Assembly: GCF_001672815.1 (NCBI RefSeq)
Contig: NZ_LZKK01000056.1
Location: 1-38,666, forward strand
From: Mycobacterium sp. E796
Lineage (GTDB): Bacteria > Actinomycetota > Actinomycetes > Mycobacteriales > Mycobacteriaceae
DNA: 38,666 nt
Direction: 5' to 3'
Position 1 is the stretch's first letter. Each line of letters begins with the position of its first letter. Shown here in pieces: positions 1 through 7,004 of the stretch. A program made the translations under genes and the position numbers. The notes under the pieces are model-generated. The model was not told the origin of the DNA. It worked only from the letters and a program-made list of their open reading frames with translations, and made no database searches.

Positions 1-310
1 AACCACAACAGGTCACCACCCCGCCGCCGCCGCCCGCGCAGGGCTACCCCGCGTCCGGTCCCATTCCGCGGGCCGCCCAAACGCCCCCTCCGTGGGCCCC
101 CGAAAGCGGGCCCATTCCCGGGGCGAACCAGGCGAACCAAGCCACCCCGCCGTACTACCAGGGCGGCAGCGGCAGCTGGGGCGGCCCGCCGCCGCAGTTC
201 ACCGGGCCGGCGTCCTCGTCGTGGAATCAGCCGCCCGCCAAGCCCAAACGCAACCCGTGGCCGATCGTCGCCGCCGTCGCGGTCGTGATCGTGCTGGCCT
301 CGGCGGTGGC
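1..310 (+). pseudogene. pknH: PknH linker and transmembrane segment, inverted fragment
   Basis: Reading the plus strand from base 3 gives a proline/glycine-rich linker (with repeated SGPIP and a PPYYQGG stretch), then the basic juxtamembrane motif KPKRNPWPIV and a hydrophobic helix ending in ASAVAG. This is the part of PknH that normally follows the kinase domain and crosses the membrane. There is no kinase domain in front of it within the window. After about position 310 the frame runs into the antisense of the neighbouring kinase gene and stops at 417-419. It resembles the piece missing from the minus-strand kinase at 310-1201, in the opposite orientation. The simplest reading is an inverted internal segment of one pknH gene. 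The left end lies outside the window, so an independent plus-strand kinase gene cannot be excluded. Confidence 0.75.
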
Positions 311-1201
311 GGGCAGAGTGGCTTCCTGGCTGCGACGCACGATGTTGTTGGCGTGGTCTTGGTCGGGGTCGCTGAGGGCCTCGTGCGCGGCCAGGGCCAG
401 GTCGCCCGCGCTGGCGTAGCGGTCTTCGGGCTTTTTGGCCATGCCGCGCGCGATCACCGCGTCGAACGCCTTGGGGATGCCCGACCGAACGTCGCTCGGC
501 TTCGGGATGGGGTCCAACAGGTGGGCGTGGACCAGGGTGCCGGCGCTGTCGGCGCGGTAGGGCGGCGATCCGGTCAGGGCCTCGTGCAGCACACAGGCCA
601 GCGCGTAGATGTCGGCGCGGTAGGTGACCTCGTCGTTCGAAAACCGTTCCGGCGCCATGTATTTCCAGGTGCCCACCGCGGTGCCGAGCTGGGTCAGCTT
701 TTCGTCGGTGGTGGCGCTGGCGATGCCGAAGTCGACGAGGTAGGCGAAGTCGTCGCGGGTGACCAGGATGTTGGGCGGCTTGACGTCGCGGTGCATCACC
801 CCGGCGGCGTGGGCGGCGTCCAGGGCGGAGGCGATCTGGGTGATGATGGCCACCGCGCGCGGCGGGGTCAGCGGGCCGAACCGCTTGAGCAGGGTGTCCA
901 GGTCGACGCCCTCGATGAGGCGCATCTCCATGTACATCTGGCCGTCGATCTCGCCGTAGTCGTGGATGGGCACCACGTGCGGTTCCTGCAAACGGCCGGC
1001 GATGCGGGCTTCGCGCTTCATCCGCTCGCGAAACACGGGGTCCTTGCTGAACGTGTCGGACATCAGCTTGACGGCGACCGTCCACTCCTTGACGGTGTGC
1101 TCGGCCTCGTAAACCTCGCCCATCCCACCGCGGCCTAGCAGCCGTTTCAGGTGATAGGGCCCGAACATCGAGCCCACCCGTGAGGCCTGCGCGTCGCTCA
1201 T
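227..1201 (-). CDS. pknH: PknH-type Ser/Thr protein kinase, catalytic domain, truncated by inversion
   Basis: The gene encodes an intact eukaryotic-like kinase domain. It has a glycine loop GRGGMGEV at about residues 24-30, ATP-binding Lys45 (VAVK), catalytic HRD 137-139, DFG 157-159 and an activation loop with Thr170 and Thr174, the loop threonines known from PknH. The start with MSDAQ at 1201 has GGAGGG upstream. Homology to PknH and to the paralogue at 1927-3650 runs to about residue 297 (EATLP, near position 311). The last 27 residues are read from the antisense of the linker/transmembrane piece and are not native. The product would lack linker, membrane helix and external sensor, so if made it would be a soluble kinase of about 324 residues. 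In M. tuberculosis PknH phosphorylates the regulator EmbR, encoded here at 5036-6169. Confidence 0.9.
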   Translation of the reverse strand: MSDAQASRVGSMFGPYHLKRLLGRGGMGEVYEAEHTVKEWTVAVKLMSDTFSKDPVFRERMKREARIAGRLQEPHVVPIHDYGEIDGQMYMEMRLIEGVDLDTLLKRFGPLTPPRAVAIITQIASALDAAHAAGVMHRDVKPPNILVTRDDFAYLVDFGIASATTDEKLTQLGTAVGTWKYMAPERFSNDEVTYRADIYALACVLHEALTGSPPYRADSAGTLVHAHLLDPIPKPSDVRSGIPKAFDAVIARGMAKKPEDRYASAGDLALAAHEALSDPDQDHANNIVRRSQEATLPATAEASTITTATAATIGHGLRLGLAGG

Positions 1202-1234
1202 CCCTGACCCTCCAAACCAACCCCGGACCCGCCG

Positions 1235-1240
1235 ACCATA
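1235..1240 (-). promoter_or_regulatory. Extended -10 promoter upstream of the first pknH
   Basis: On the minus strand the sequence TTGATATGGTCGGCGGGTC holds an extended -10 (TGATATGGT, hexamer at 1240-1235), 34 bases before the start codon. The same 19 bases occur upstream of the second kinase gene, so the promoter was probably copied with the gene. Confidence 0.5.
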
Positions 1241-1282
1241 TCAACACCCGCCGACCCGAGCGGCCAACCGCGAGCCCCCGAC

Positions 1283-1927
1283 TCAGCAATCATTGTTGCG
1301 AGGGCGCCGCCACAGCAGGAGATAACGCCAGAAAAGCAGCCGGCGCACGCGGGCGCCCGGCAGGGTGGTGGCCGCGACCGCACGGGCGTGCCGGATGGTC
1401 AGCGGGGCATCGAGGACCTTCGGCATCGCCTCGTTGACCGGGTCCGGCCCGTACCAGTCGCCGGAACCCGTCGCCCGGAGTGCGGCGAAGATCGCGCCCA
1501 GTGCCCGATTGGCCACCGCCGCAACGACTTCGGTGGGCGCTTCGCGGGGCAGGTCCGGTCGCGGCAGGACCACCGCGGCCAGCACGCCACCCGGGCGCAG
1601 CGCCGGCGCCAGGTGCCGCAGGGCCGCGTCGAGGGGTAGGTGATGCAACGCGGTGAGGGACACGATCGCGTCGTAATGGTCGGCCGGCAAGGGCATTTCC
1701 AGCACGTCGGCGAGGATGGGGGTGACGTTGGCCGGGGCGCGGCGCCGGGCCGCGTCGACCATCGCCGCCGACTTGTCGACCGCGTCGACGTGTTCGGCCC
1801 GCTCGGCCAGGCGCACCGCGAATGCTCCCGCGCCACAACCGACGTCGAGCACCCGCTCGCACCGCTGCGGCAGCTGGTTCAGCAGCAGCCGCTGGTAATA
1901 CGCGTTGTGGTCCCAGTCAAGCGTCAC
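1283..1927 (-). CDS. Class I SAM-dependent methyltransferase
   Basis: This 214-residue protein has a Rossmann-type methyltransferase fold. Motif I is VLDVGCGAGAF near residue 37, an acidic residue follows at the next strand (VDAVDKS), and a YDAIVSLTALHHLP stretch matches the motif IV/post-motif region of the Methyltransf_11/25 families. The substrate is not predictable. The GTG start overlaps the TAG stop of the upstream kinase by one base (TAGTG), so translation is probably coupled to the kinase. This start gives VTLDWDHNAYYQ, matching the usual short N-terminus of such enzymes. Longer upstream reading is antisense noise or kinase sequence in another frame. The C-terminus is Arg/Leu-rich. 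I do not recall a methyltransferase at this place in M. tuberculosis, so it may mark a lineage-specific insertion with the second kinase. Confidence 0.85.
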   Translation of the reverse strand: MTLDWDHNAYYQRLLLNQLPQRCERVLDVGCGAGAFAVRLAERAEHVDAVDKSAAMVDAARRRAPANVTPILADVLEMPLPADHYDAIVSLTALHHLPLDAALRHLAPALRPGGVLAAVVLPRPDLPREAPTEVVAAVANRALGAIFAALRATGSGDWYGPDPVNEAMPKVLDAPLTIRHARAVAATTLPGARVRRLLFWRYLLLWRRPRNNDC

Positions 1928-3650
1928 TATGAGTGCGCGGCCCACCACTTGTACAGCTGATCGAGGTTCGGCCCGTTGGTATCTCCGCCGACGACCGCGA
2001 ACACCAGGGTCTGCTGATTCGTCCACATCACCTTCGGCTGATCGCCCTTGTAATGGCCGCAGGCGATTTGGCCGAGGATGGTGTTCGGGTCCTTGTTGTG
2101 CCACCAGGTGCCGGGCGAGGCCTTGTCGCCCGGGCACTTGACGATCGTGTCGGTTCCGGTGAATTCGGTGAACGCGCCCTGCACCGTTTGCAGGTCACCG
2201 AACAGCGCGTAGGACGAGATCGTGGGGCCGTTGGGGTCGGTGTTCGGCCCGCACGAGACGGACACGATCGCACCCGCCATCGGTTGGGGGTCCGGCGTGC
2301 ACGTGCCGGGTGGGTAGCCCGCGGGCAGCAGGCCCAGCAGCTTGCTCGCGGCGGCGGGGGGCGCGGTGGACGTCGGCGCCGGGGTGGTGCGGGTGGTCGT
2401 CCTCTTGGTCGTCGTGGTCGTGGTGGTGGTGGCCGCGGCGTTGGGGGTCTCGTTGTCGTCGTGCCCGACGCCAGCGAGATGCCGATCGCCGCGGCCACCA
2501 GGACGACGACGGCGGCGGCCGCGCCGGCGACGATGGGCCACGGGTTGCGTTTGCGCGGCGGCGCGGGCGGACGCCCATAGCCGAAGGGGGGCGGGCCGGC
2601 GAACTGCGGCGGCGGACCGGCCCACTGGGGTTGGTGCGCCGCACGATTGGGCGCCGGCGGGGCCGTGCGCGGGATGGGTCCGCTGTCGGGGGCCGGGGTC
2701 CGGGCCTGCGGCGGCCGCGGGGCCCCGGGCCGAACGACTCCTTGGGCTGCATTCAGTCCCGGCAGCGTGGCCTCCTCGCCGTGGCGCAGGATGTTGACCG
2801 CCTGGGTCTGGTCCGGGTTGGTGAGCGCGTCGTGGGCGGCGCGGGCCAGGTCGCCGGCGCTGGCGTAGCGGTCTTCGGGCTTCTTGGCCATGCCGCGCGC
2901 GATCACCCCGTCGAAGGCCCGGGGGATGCCCGAACGCTTGGCGCTGGGCTGGGGGATGGGCTCCAGCATGTGGGCGCTGACCAAGACCCCGGCGCTGTCG
3001 GATTGGTAGGGCGGCGACCCGGTCAGGCATTCGAACAACACACACGCCAACGAGTAGATGTCGGCGCGGTAGGTGACCTCGTCGTCCGAAAACCGTTCGG
3101 GCGCCATGTATTTCCACGTGCCGACGGCCGTGCCGAGCTGGGTCAGCTTCTCGTCGGTCTTCGCGCTGGCGATGCCGAAGTCGACGAGGTAGGCGAAGTC
3201 GTCGCGGGTGACCAGGATGTTGGCCGGTTTGACGTCGCGGTGCGTCACCTCGGCGGCGTGCGCCGCGTCCAGCGCAGAGGCGATCTGGGTGATGATGGCG
3301 ACCGCGCGGGGTGGCGACAGCGACCCGAACTGCTTGAGCAAAGTCCCGAGATCGGTGCCCTCGATGAGGCGCATCTCCAAAAACATTTGCCCATCGATCT
3401 CGCCGTAGTCGTGGATGGGCACCACGTGGGGTTCCTGCAAACGGCCGGTGATGCGGGCCTCGCGCCGCATCCGCTCGCGGAACACGGGGTCGCTGCTGAC
3501 CGATTCCGACATCAGCTTGAGCGCGACGGTCCACCCCTTGACGGTGTGTTCGGCCTCGTAGACCTCGCCCATTCCGCCGTGACCGAGGGCCCGCTTGAGT
3601 TCGTAGGGTCCGAACATCGTCCCCACCCGCGAGCCCGGCGCCCCGCTCAT
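1927..3650 (-). CDS. PknH-like Ser/Thr kinase paralogue, frameshifted between membrane helix and sensor
   Basis: The kinase domain is closely similar to the one at 310-1201: Gly loop GHGGMGEV, Lys45, HRD with Asp139, DFG, and Thr170/Thr174. A Pro-rich linker, the basic RKRNPWPIV motif and a transmembrane helix ending IGISLASGTTTT follow. In the kinase frame the protein then becomes an Arg/Pro-rich tail that stops at 2028. In another frame the expected product continues: a Thr-rich stalk and a small external domain with four cysteines (TCTP, VSCG, VKCP, IACG), ending at 1927. One extra base in the run of five G (plus strand 2443-2447) would join the two frames. This could be a homopolymer sequencing error, a real mutation or slipped-strand variation. 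The start MSGAPGSRVG at 3650 follows GGGAGGATCG. The longer start at 3683 falls inside the likely -10 box. Confidence 0.85.
2443..2447. repeat. G5 homopolymer at the frameshift point
   Basis: Five G on the plus strand (CCCCC in the coding strand), next to Thr-codon low-complexity repeats (ACC/ACG, roughly 2395-2434). A sixth base would restore a single frame from kinase to sensor. Confidence 0.6.
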
Positions 3651-3678
3651 CGATCCTCCCAACAACCGCGACCCGCCG

Positions 3679-3684
3679 ACCATA
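3679..3684 (-). promoter_or_regulatory. Extended -10 promoter upstream of the second pknH-like gene
   Basis: TATGGT within TTGATATGGTCGGCGGGTC, the same block as at 1235-1244, lies 29 bases before the start codon. Conservation between the two paralogues supports a shared vegetative-type promoter. Confidence 0.5.
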
Positions 3685-3724
3685 TCAATCCGTTCCGATC
3701 TGGCCGGCCGGTCGCAGCAGGCGC

Positions 3725-4429
3725 TCAGTTATCGCCGGCGGGGTTGGTGACGACCATCGTCTCGCCGCTGGCGTCCCATGCCTTGAGGAAGAGCGCCATC
3801 GGAATCTTCGAGTCGCGACCCGCGTGGATGCCGCTGTCGTTCAGGTGGACGACGTTGGTCACGGTGTCGACGCCGATCACCACCACCGCGTGGTCACCGA
3901 GCGGGTTCCCCAGCTCGTCCGTCGCTTCGACCGGCACTCCCCAGATGAGTTCGGCGTTGACGCCGACGATCACCTTGTGGCCGGCGCCCAGTTCGCGCTC
4001 GAGGCCCTCCATGCCGGTAAGGAAGCCGTCGGCCGGAGCGTGCTTCTTGTCGGTGGCCACAGACCCGATTTGGTATCGGGCCAGCAACGTCGGGATGTCC
4101 GCAGGGGTGGTGCCATTGCCCGAATTGGGGTTGTGGGTATCGGCGGGCTTGGTGTAGATCGAGCCGGGATGATTGGCGCTCGGGGTCGATTGGGCCATCT
4201 TGATGATGGCCTCCTCGGAGGGCTCTTTGCCGGTGACCTGACCGATCACGTCGGCGCTCGCCATCAGCACGCAGTCGTCGTATTTCTGGTAGCGCCACCA
4301 CTTGGCGGCGGCGGCGGGGTCGCCGTACATGGTGCCCGCGACGGCGCCCGACGGTGCGGCCACTCCCAACGCGACGGCTCCGGCCACCACGGCGAGCGTG
4401 GCGGTCTTGGCGATGTTGATGATCTTCAT
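3725..4429 (-). CDS. Secreted C39-like (papain-fold) protein
   Basis: This 234-residue protein begins with a Sec signal peptide (MKIINIAKTA, then an Ala/Val-rich core, cleavage likely around residues 29-33). The mature part looks like a Peptidase_C39_2-type papain fold. It has a candidate nucleophile Cys53 in YDDCVLMASADVIGQ, His180 in GDHAVVVIGVD and an Asn/Asp pair in HLNDSG (197-198), in the Cys-His-Asp/Asn order of that family. Catalysis is inferred only. It is paralogous over its whole length to the protein at 6257-6952. The ATG at 4429 is preceded by GAAAGGACG; a longer start at 4549 would hide the signal peptide. Upstream lies a heptamer-repeat promoter (4475-4517) shared with two other secreted-protein genes, suggesting control by EmbR. 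Confidence 0.85.
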   Translation of the reverse strand: MKIINIAKTATLAVVAGAVALGVAAPSGAVAGTMYGDPAAAAKWWRYQKYDDCVLMASADVIGQVTGKEPSEEAIIKMAQSTPSANHPGSIYTKPADTHNPNSGNGTTPADIPTLLARYQIGSVATDKKHAPADGFLTGMEGLERELGAGHKVIVGVNAELIWGVPVEATDELGNPLGDHAVVVIGVDTVTNVVHLNDSGIHAGRDSKIPMALFLKAWDASGETMVVTNPAGDN

Positions 4430-4474
4430 TGGTCGTCCTTTCTCGTTCCGCTGTGTTGCGGTTTGGTTGAGAAA

Positions 4475-4517
4475 AGGTTCCGATGTCGACCTTGTCGTTA
4501 TCTCAACGAATTCTTGA
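4475..4517 (-). promoter_or_regulatory. SARP-type operator and promoter upstream of the C39-like gene
   Basis: Read on the minus strand, three heptamers stand at exact 11-bp steps: TCAAGAA (4517-4511), TTGAGAT (4506-4500) and ACAAGGT (4495-4489). An 8-bp spacer and GAACCT (4480-4475) as the -10 follow. SARP regulators bind direct heptamers with 4-bp spacers whose last unit lies 8 bp before the -10, which is this layout. The same arrangement recurs at 4979-5032 and 6959-7001. EmbR is the SARP encoded in the window. Confidence 0.65.
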
Positions 4518-4556
4518 AGTAACTTGTGCAGCAACCTTTTTCGGCACAAAACCAGA

Positions 4557-4587
4557 AATGGGGGACCCCTGATCGGGATCCCCCATT
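4557..4587 (-). terminator. Hairpin terminator after the DUF732 gene
   Basis: An inverted repeat with outer arms AATGGGGGA and TCCCCCATT (9 perfect pairs) and an inner CCC/GGG extension lies 17 bases past the DUF732 stop. On the minus strand it is followed by TCTGGTTTTG, a weak U-tract. It separates this gene from the next SARP-type promoter. Confidence 0.65.
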
Positions 4588-4603
4588 CGGGTGGGCGGGT
4601 TGG

Positions 4604-4936
4604 CTAGGTCAGTTGGCCGGACAGCTGCGGGCAGTAGGCCTGCGCCGCGTCGACGACGAAGTAAGCGGCCTGCTTGGTGGTGAGGTTGGTCTGGCTGAGC
4701 ACCTCGGTGGCGACGTCCGTCCCGGTCTTGCCGGCGGCCAGCTCCTTGCACACCTGGTGGCCCTCCTTGATGGCCTCCTGGGGCGTGGTGAAGGTGACGC
4801 CGAGGCCCCTCATCTCGGTGATGAAGGCGTCGTCGGCGGTGCTGGCCCCGGCGGCGCCGGCGGTGGCGATCGCCAGCCCGGCGGCGGCGGCGCCGATGGC
4901 CGTGGTGACGGCTGCGGTGATGCGGGGAGAGAACAT
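4604..4936 (-). CDS. Small secreted DUF732 protein
   Basis: This 110-residue protein has an Ala-rich signal peptide (cleavage likely near AGAAGAS, residue 32) and then the DUF732 pattern. That pattern is a DDAFITEMRGLGV start, Cys63 in HQVCKEL and Cys102 in AYCPQL, which can form the one disulfide typical of the family. DUF732 proteins are small exported helical proteins common in mycobacteria, of unknown function. M. tuberculosis Rv1271c from the same neighbourhood belongs to this family. The ATG at 4936 follows AAAGGATCACGAC. It lies downstream of embR in the same direction but has its own heptamer-repeat promoter (4979-5032) and a hairpin terminator, so it is probably a separate transcript controlled together with the two C39-like genes. 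Confidence 0.85.
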   Translation of the reverse strand: MFSPRITAAVTTAIGAAAAGLAIATAGAAGASTADDAFITEMRGLGVTFTTPQEAIKEGHQVCKELAAGKTGTDVATEVLSQTNLTTKQAAYFVVDAAQAYCPQLSGQLT

Positions 4937-4978
4937 GTCGTGATCCTTTGCTGGTGGGTTCGGCCCGTCGGTGTGCTC

Positions 4979-5032
4979 AGCTTCGGGCGCCAGCCTTGGA
5001 GGATTCTCAATAACTTCTTGATGACATCTTGG
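4979..5032 (-). promoter_or_regulatory. SARP-type operator and promoter upstream of the DUF732 gene
   Basis: On the minus strand four heptamers stand at exact 11-bp steps: CCAAGAT (5032-5026), TCAAGAA (5021-5015), TTGAGAA (5010-5004) and CCAAGGC (4999-4993). An 8-bp spacer and GAAGCT (4984-4979) in the -10 position follow. This is the best of the three matching sites. It sits in the gap just after the embR stop codon. Confidence 0.7.
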
Positions 5033-5035
5033 CGG

Positions 5036-6169
5036 CTAGTTCTGGGTGACCTCGAAGGTGAACTCGTGCTCGCCGATGCGGATGTGATCGCCGTCGTGCA
5101 GCGGGGTCGCCGAGCGGATGCGCTCGCCCTGCACCTGCACGCCGTTGGAGGAGCGCAGGTCGTTGATGACCCAGCTGGTGCCCGTGTCGACGATGACGGC
5201 GTGATGGCGGCTGACCTTCGGGGTGTCCAGCACGATGTCGTTGGCGCTGAGGCGGCCGATGCGGGTCGCGGCCTCCTGCACGGGATAGCTCTTCCCCGAC
5301 GCTTCGCGCAGATGCGCGACGGCGTTGCGCTCGGAAACCCTGGTGTGCTGATCCATGACCGTCTGCGTGACCGCGGCGGTGGTCACGGCGATCTTCTTGA
5401 CGTCCAACGGCTCCTGGCGCAGGATCCGCTCGTTGAGGGCGCGCAGGTTCGGGCCCGGGTCGATGCCCAGCTCGTCGGCGAGCGTTTCCTTCACGCGGCG
5501 GTAGGCCGCCAGCGCGTCGGATTGGCGCTCGGTGAGGTAGTAGGCGGTGATCAATTGGGCCCATAGCGGTTCGCGGTAGGGGTGCTCCACGGTCAGTGCC
5601 TCGAGCTCGGTGATCACGGCAAAGGCGCGTCCGCAAGCGATTTCGGCCTCCGCCTTGGCCGTGTGCACCAGAATCTTCTCCTCTACCAGGGAGGTGGCGT
5701 AGGCGTCGACGAACTGAAAGTCGCGCAGGTCCTCGAGCACCGGCCCGCGCCATTCCGCCAGTGCCGCCGACAAATGCTTGCTCGCCTGTTCGAACCGCGA
5801 GGCGGCGGCCGCGTGCACGCCCGCGGTCTTCTCGGCGATGAATCGCCCGATGTCGCAAGCGTTGTCGGGGATGCTCAGGCGGTAGCCCGGGGGCGCGGCG
5901 GCCAGCACCAGCCGCGGGTCGATCCCGGCACCGCTGAGCAGCTTGCGCAGGTTGGACACGTAGGAGTGAATGCTGGCCCGCGCCCCCGACGGCGGCGACT
6001 CCTCCCACAGGGCCGTGATGAGCCTGTCGACGCCGACCGGACTGTTGCGGTTCATCAGCAGCATGGCCCCGACGGCCCGCTGCTTGGGGGTGCCGAGGGG
6101 AACCAGGGCCCCGTCAACGCTCATTTCCAGCGGCCCGAGCAGACCGAACTCGAGGCGTTTGTCCACCAT
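5036..6169 (-). CDS. embR: EmbR, SARP-family transcriptional activator with FHA domain
   Basis: This 377-residue protein has the EmbR domain order. An OmpR-like winged helix (residues 1-105; EFGLLGPLEM start, GTPKQRAVGAMLL) is followed by a bacterial transcriptional activator domain of helical repeats (about 106-260). A C-terminal FHA domain follows (about 295-377) with the phosphothreonine-binding signature TRIGR, KVSRHHAV and SSNGVQV. In M. tuberculosis the FHA domain docks onto phosphorylated PknH, PknH phosphorylates EmbR, and EmbR is reported to activate embCAB. Length and motifs agree with that protein (388 residues). The ATG at 6169 has GGGAGGGTAGG upstream. Reading further upstream to 6250 adds no conserved sequence. 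The neighbouring heptamer-repeat promoters are natural candidates for its targets. No heptamer array was seen directly before embR, which may be read through from the C39-like gene upstream. Confidence 0.95.
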   Translation of the reverse strand: MVDKRLEFGLLGPLEMSVDGALVPLGTPKQRAVGAMLLMNRNSPVGVDRLITALWEESPPSGARASIHSYVSNLRKLLSGAGIDPRLVLAAAPPGYRLSIPDNACDIGRFIAEKTAGVHAAAASRFEQASKHLSAALAEWRGPVLEDLRDFQFVDAYATSLVEEKILVHTAKAEAEIACGRAFAVITELEALTVEHPYREPLWAQLITAYYLTERQSDALAAYRRVKETLADELGIDPGPNLRALNERILRQEPLDVKKIAVTTAAVTQTVMDQHTRVSERNAVAHLREASGKSYPVQEAATRIGRLSANDIVLDTPKVSRHHAVIVDTGTSWVINDLRSSNGVQVQGERIRSATPLHDGDHIRIGEHEFTFEVTQN

Positions 6170-6256
6170 CGCGTGTCCTACCCTCCCGTCTTCCGCAGCG
6201 TTGCGTTGATTGATTGTGATACGAACCCCGCGAATTCGGTAACACCCCAACGCGAT

Positions 6257-6952
6257 CTAGAGCGTGACCACCATCAACTCGTCGCTGGCGTCCCACGCGC
6301 GCACGAAAAGATCGATGGGAACCTGCTCGTCGCGGCCTTCGGCGATGCCGCTGTCGTTGAGGTGAACAATGCCGCGGCCGGCGTCGACACCGGTCACCAC
6401 CACCGCGTGGTCGGATGCGGGGTTGCCGCCCTTGTCCCGCGCGTCGACGGGCTCGTGCCAGATGATTTCGGCGTTGACGCTGGCGATCACCTTGTGGCCG
6501 CCGCCGAGCGCCTGCTTGAGCCCTGCGATGCCCGAGCGGATTCCGTTCACCGCGCGGTCGTCCCTGTCGATGACCACCGCGGCCACCCGGTAGCGCGCGA
6601 GCAGCGCGGGGACGTCCGCCATGCTGGCGCCGGCGCCCGAATTCGGGTCGTCCGGGTTGGCCGGCATGCTGTAGATCGGGCCCCCGTGGACCACGCTCGG
6701 GGTCGAGTGGGCCTTATCGATGATTGCCGCCTCCGAGGGCGACTCACCGGTTATCTGACCGATGACGTCGGCGCTGGACATCAGGACGCAGTCGTCGTAT
6801 TGCTGCTGGTGCCAGTAGCCGCCTGCGGCGACGGGGTCGCCGTACATGGCCTCCGAGGCCGCACTGGCCGGGGCGGCAACACCGAACGCAATCGCGAGCG
6901 CCGCGAATGCGACTGTGGCCGTGGGGATCCGGTTGGGCTTCATGGCGAACAT
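6257..6952 (-). CDS. Secreted C39-like (papain-fold) protein, second paralogue
   Basis: This 231-residue exported protein is a paralogue of the one at 3725-4429. It has a signal peptide with an Ala-rich core and a probable AxA-type cleavage near residue 32, then Cys55 in YDDCVLMSSADVIGQ, His182 in SDHAVVVTGVD and Asp200 in HLNDSG. By position and length it corresponds to M. tuberculosis Rv1268c, annotated there only as hypothetical. Proteolytic activity is inferred from the fold motif. Two starts are possible (6952 or 6943). With a -10 at 6964-6959 the transcript would begin almost at 6952, so a leaderless message starting there is likely. The gene lies 87 bp upstream of embR in the same direction and may be cotranscribed with it. 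Confidence 0.85.
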   Translation of the reverse strand: MFAMKPNRIPTATVAFAALAIAFGVAAPASAASEAMYGDPVAAGGYWHQQQYDDCVLMSSADVIGQITGESPSEAAIIDKAHSTPSVVHGGPIYSMPANPDDPNSGAGASMADVPALLARYRVAAVVIDRDDRAVNGIRSGIAGLKQALGGGHKVIASVNAEIIWHEPVDARDKGGNPASDHAVVVTGVDAGRGIVHLNDSGIAEGRDEQVPIDLFVRAWDASDELMVVTL

Positions 6953-6958
6953 GCGCCA

Positions 6959-7001
6959 AGGTTCCGGCCGGGCCCTTGACGGATCCTCAACGATTTCTTG
7001 G
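6959..7001 (-). promoter_or_regulatory. SARP-type operator and promoter upstream of the second C39-like gene
   Basis: On the minus strand the heptamers CCAAGAA (7001-6995), TTGAGGA (6990-6984) and TCAAGGG (6979-6973) stand at 11-bp steps. An 8-bp spacer and GAACCT (6964-6959), the same -10 hexamer as at 4475-4480, follow. The start codon is only about 7 bases past the -10, suggesting a leaderless transcript. Confidence 0.65.
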
Positions 7002-7004
7002 TGT

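Noticed and set aside
2395..2434. ACC/ACG repeats as a tandem repeat element or CRISPR
   Set aside because: It is low-complexity Thr codon usage in the kinase stalk; there are no spacers or cas genes anywhere in the window.
3650..3683. Longer start (MVGGSRLL) for the second kinase
   Set aside because: Its ATG is part of the TATGGT -10 shared with the other kinase promoter, and MSGAPG at 3650 has a good ribosome site and matches the paralogue.
2310..4157. Long plus-strand open frame across the second kinase
   Set aside because: Gly/Arg/Val-rich antisense product typical of high-GC DNA; the minus strand carries recognisable kinase motifs.
6170..6256. SARP heptamer site directly upstream of embR
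   Set aside because: No CAAG/TTGAG heptamers with 11-bp spacing were found, so direct autoregulation is not supported.
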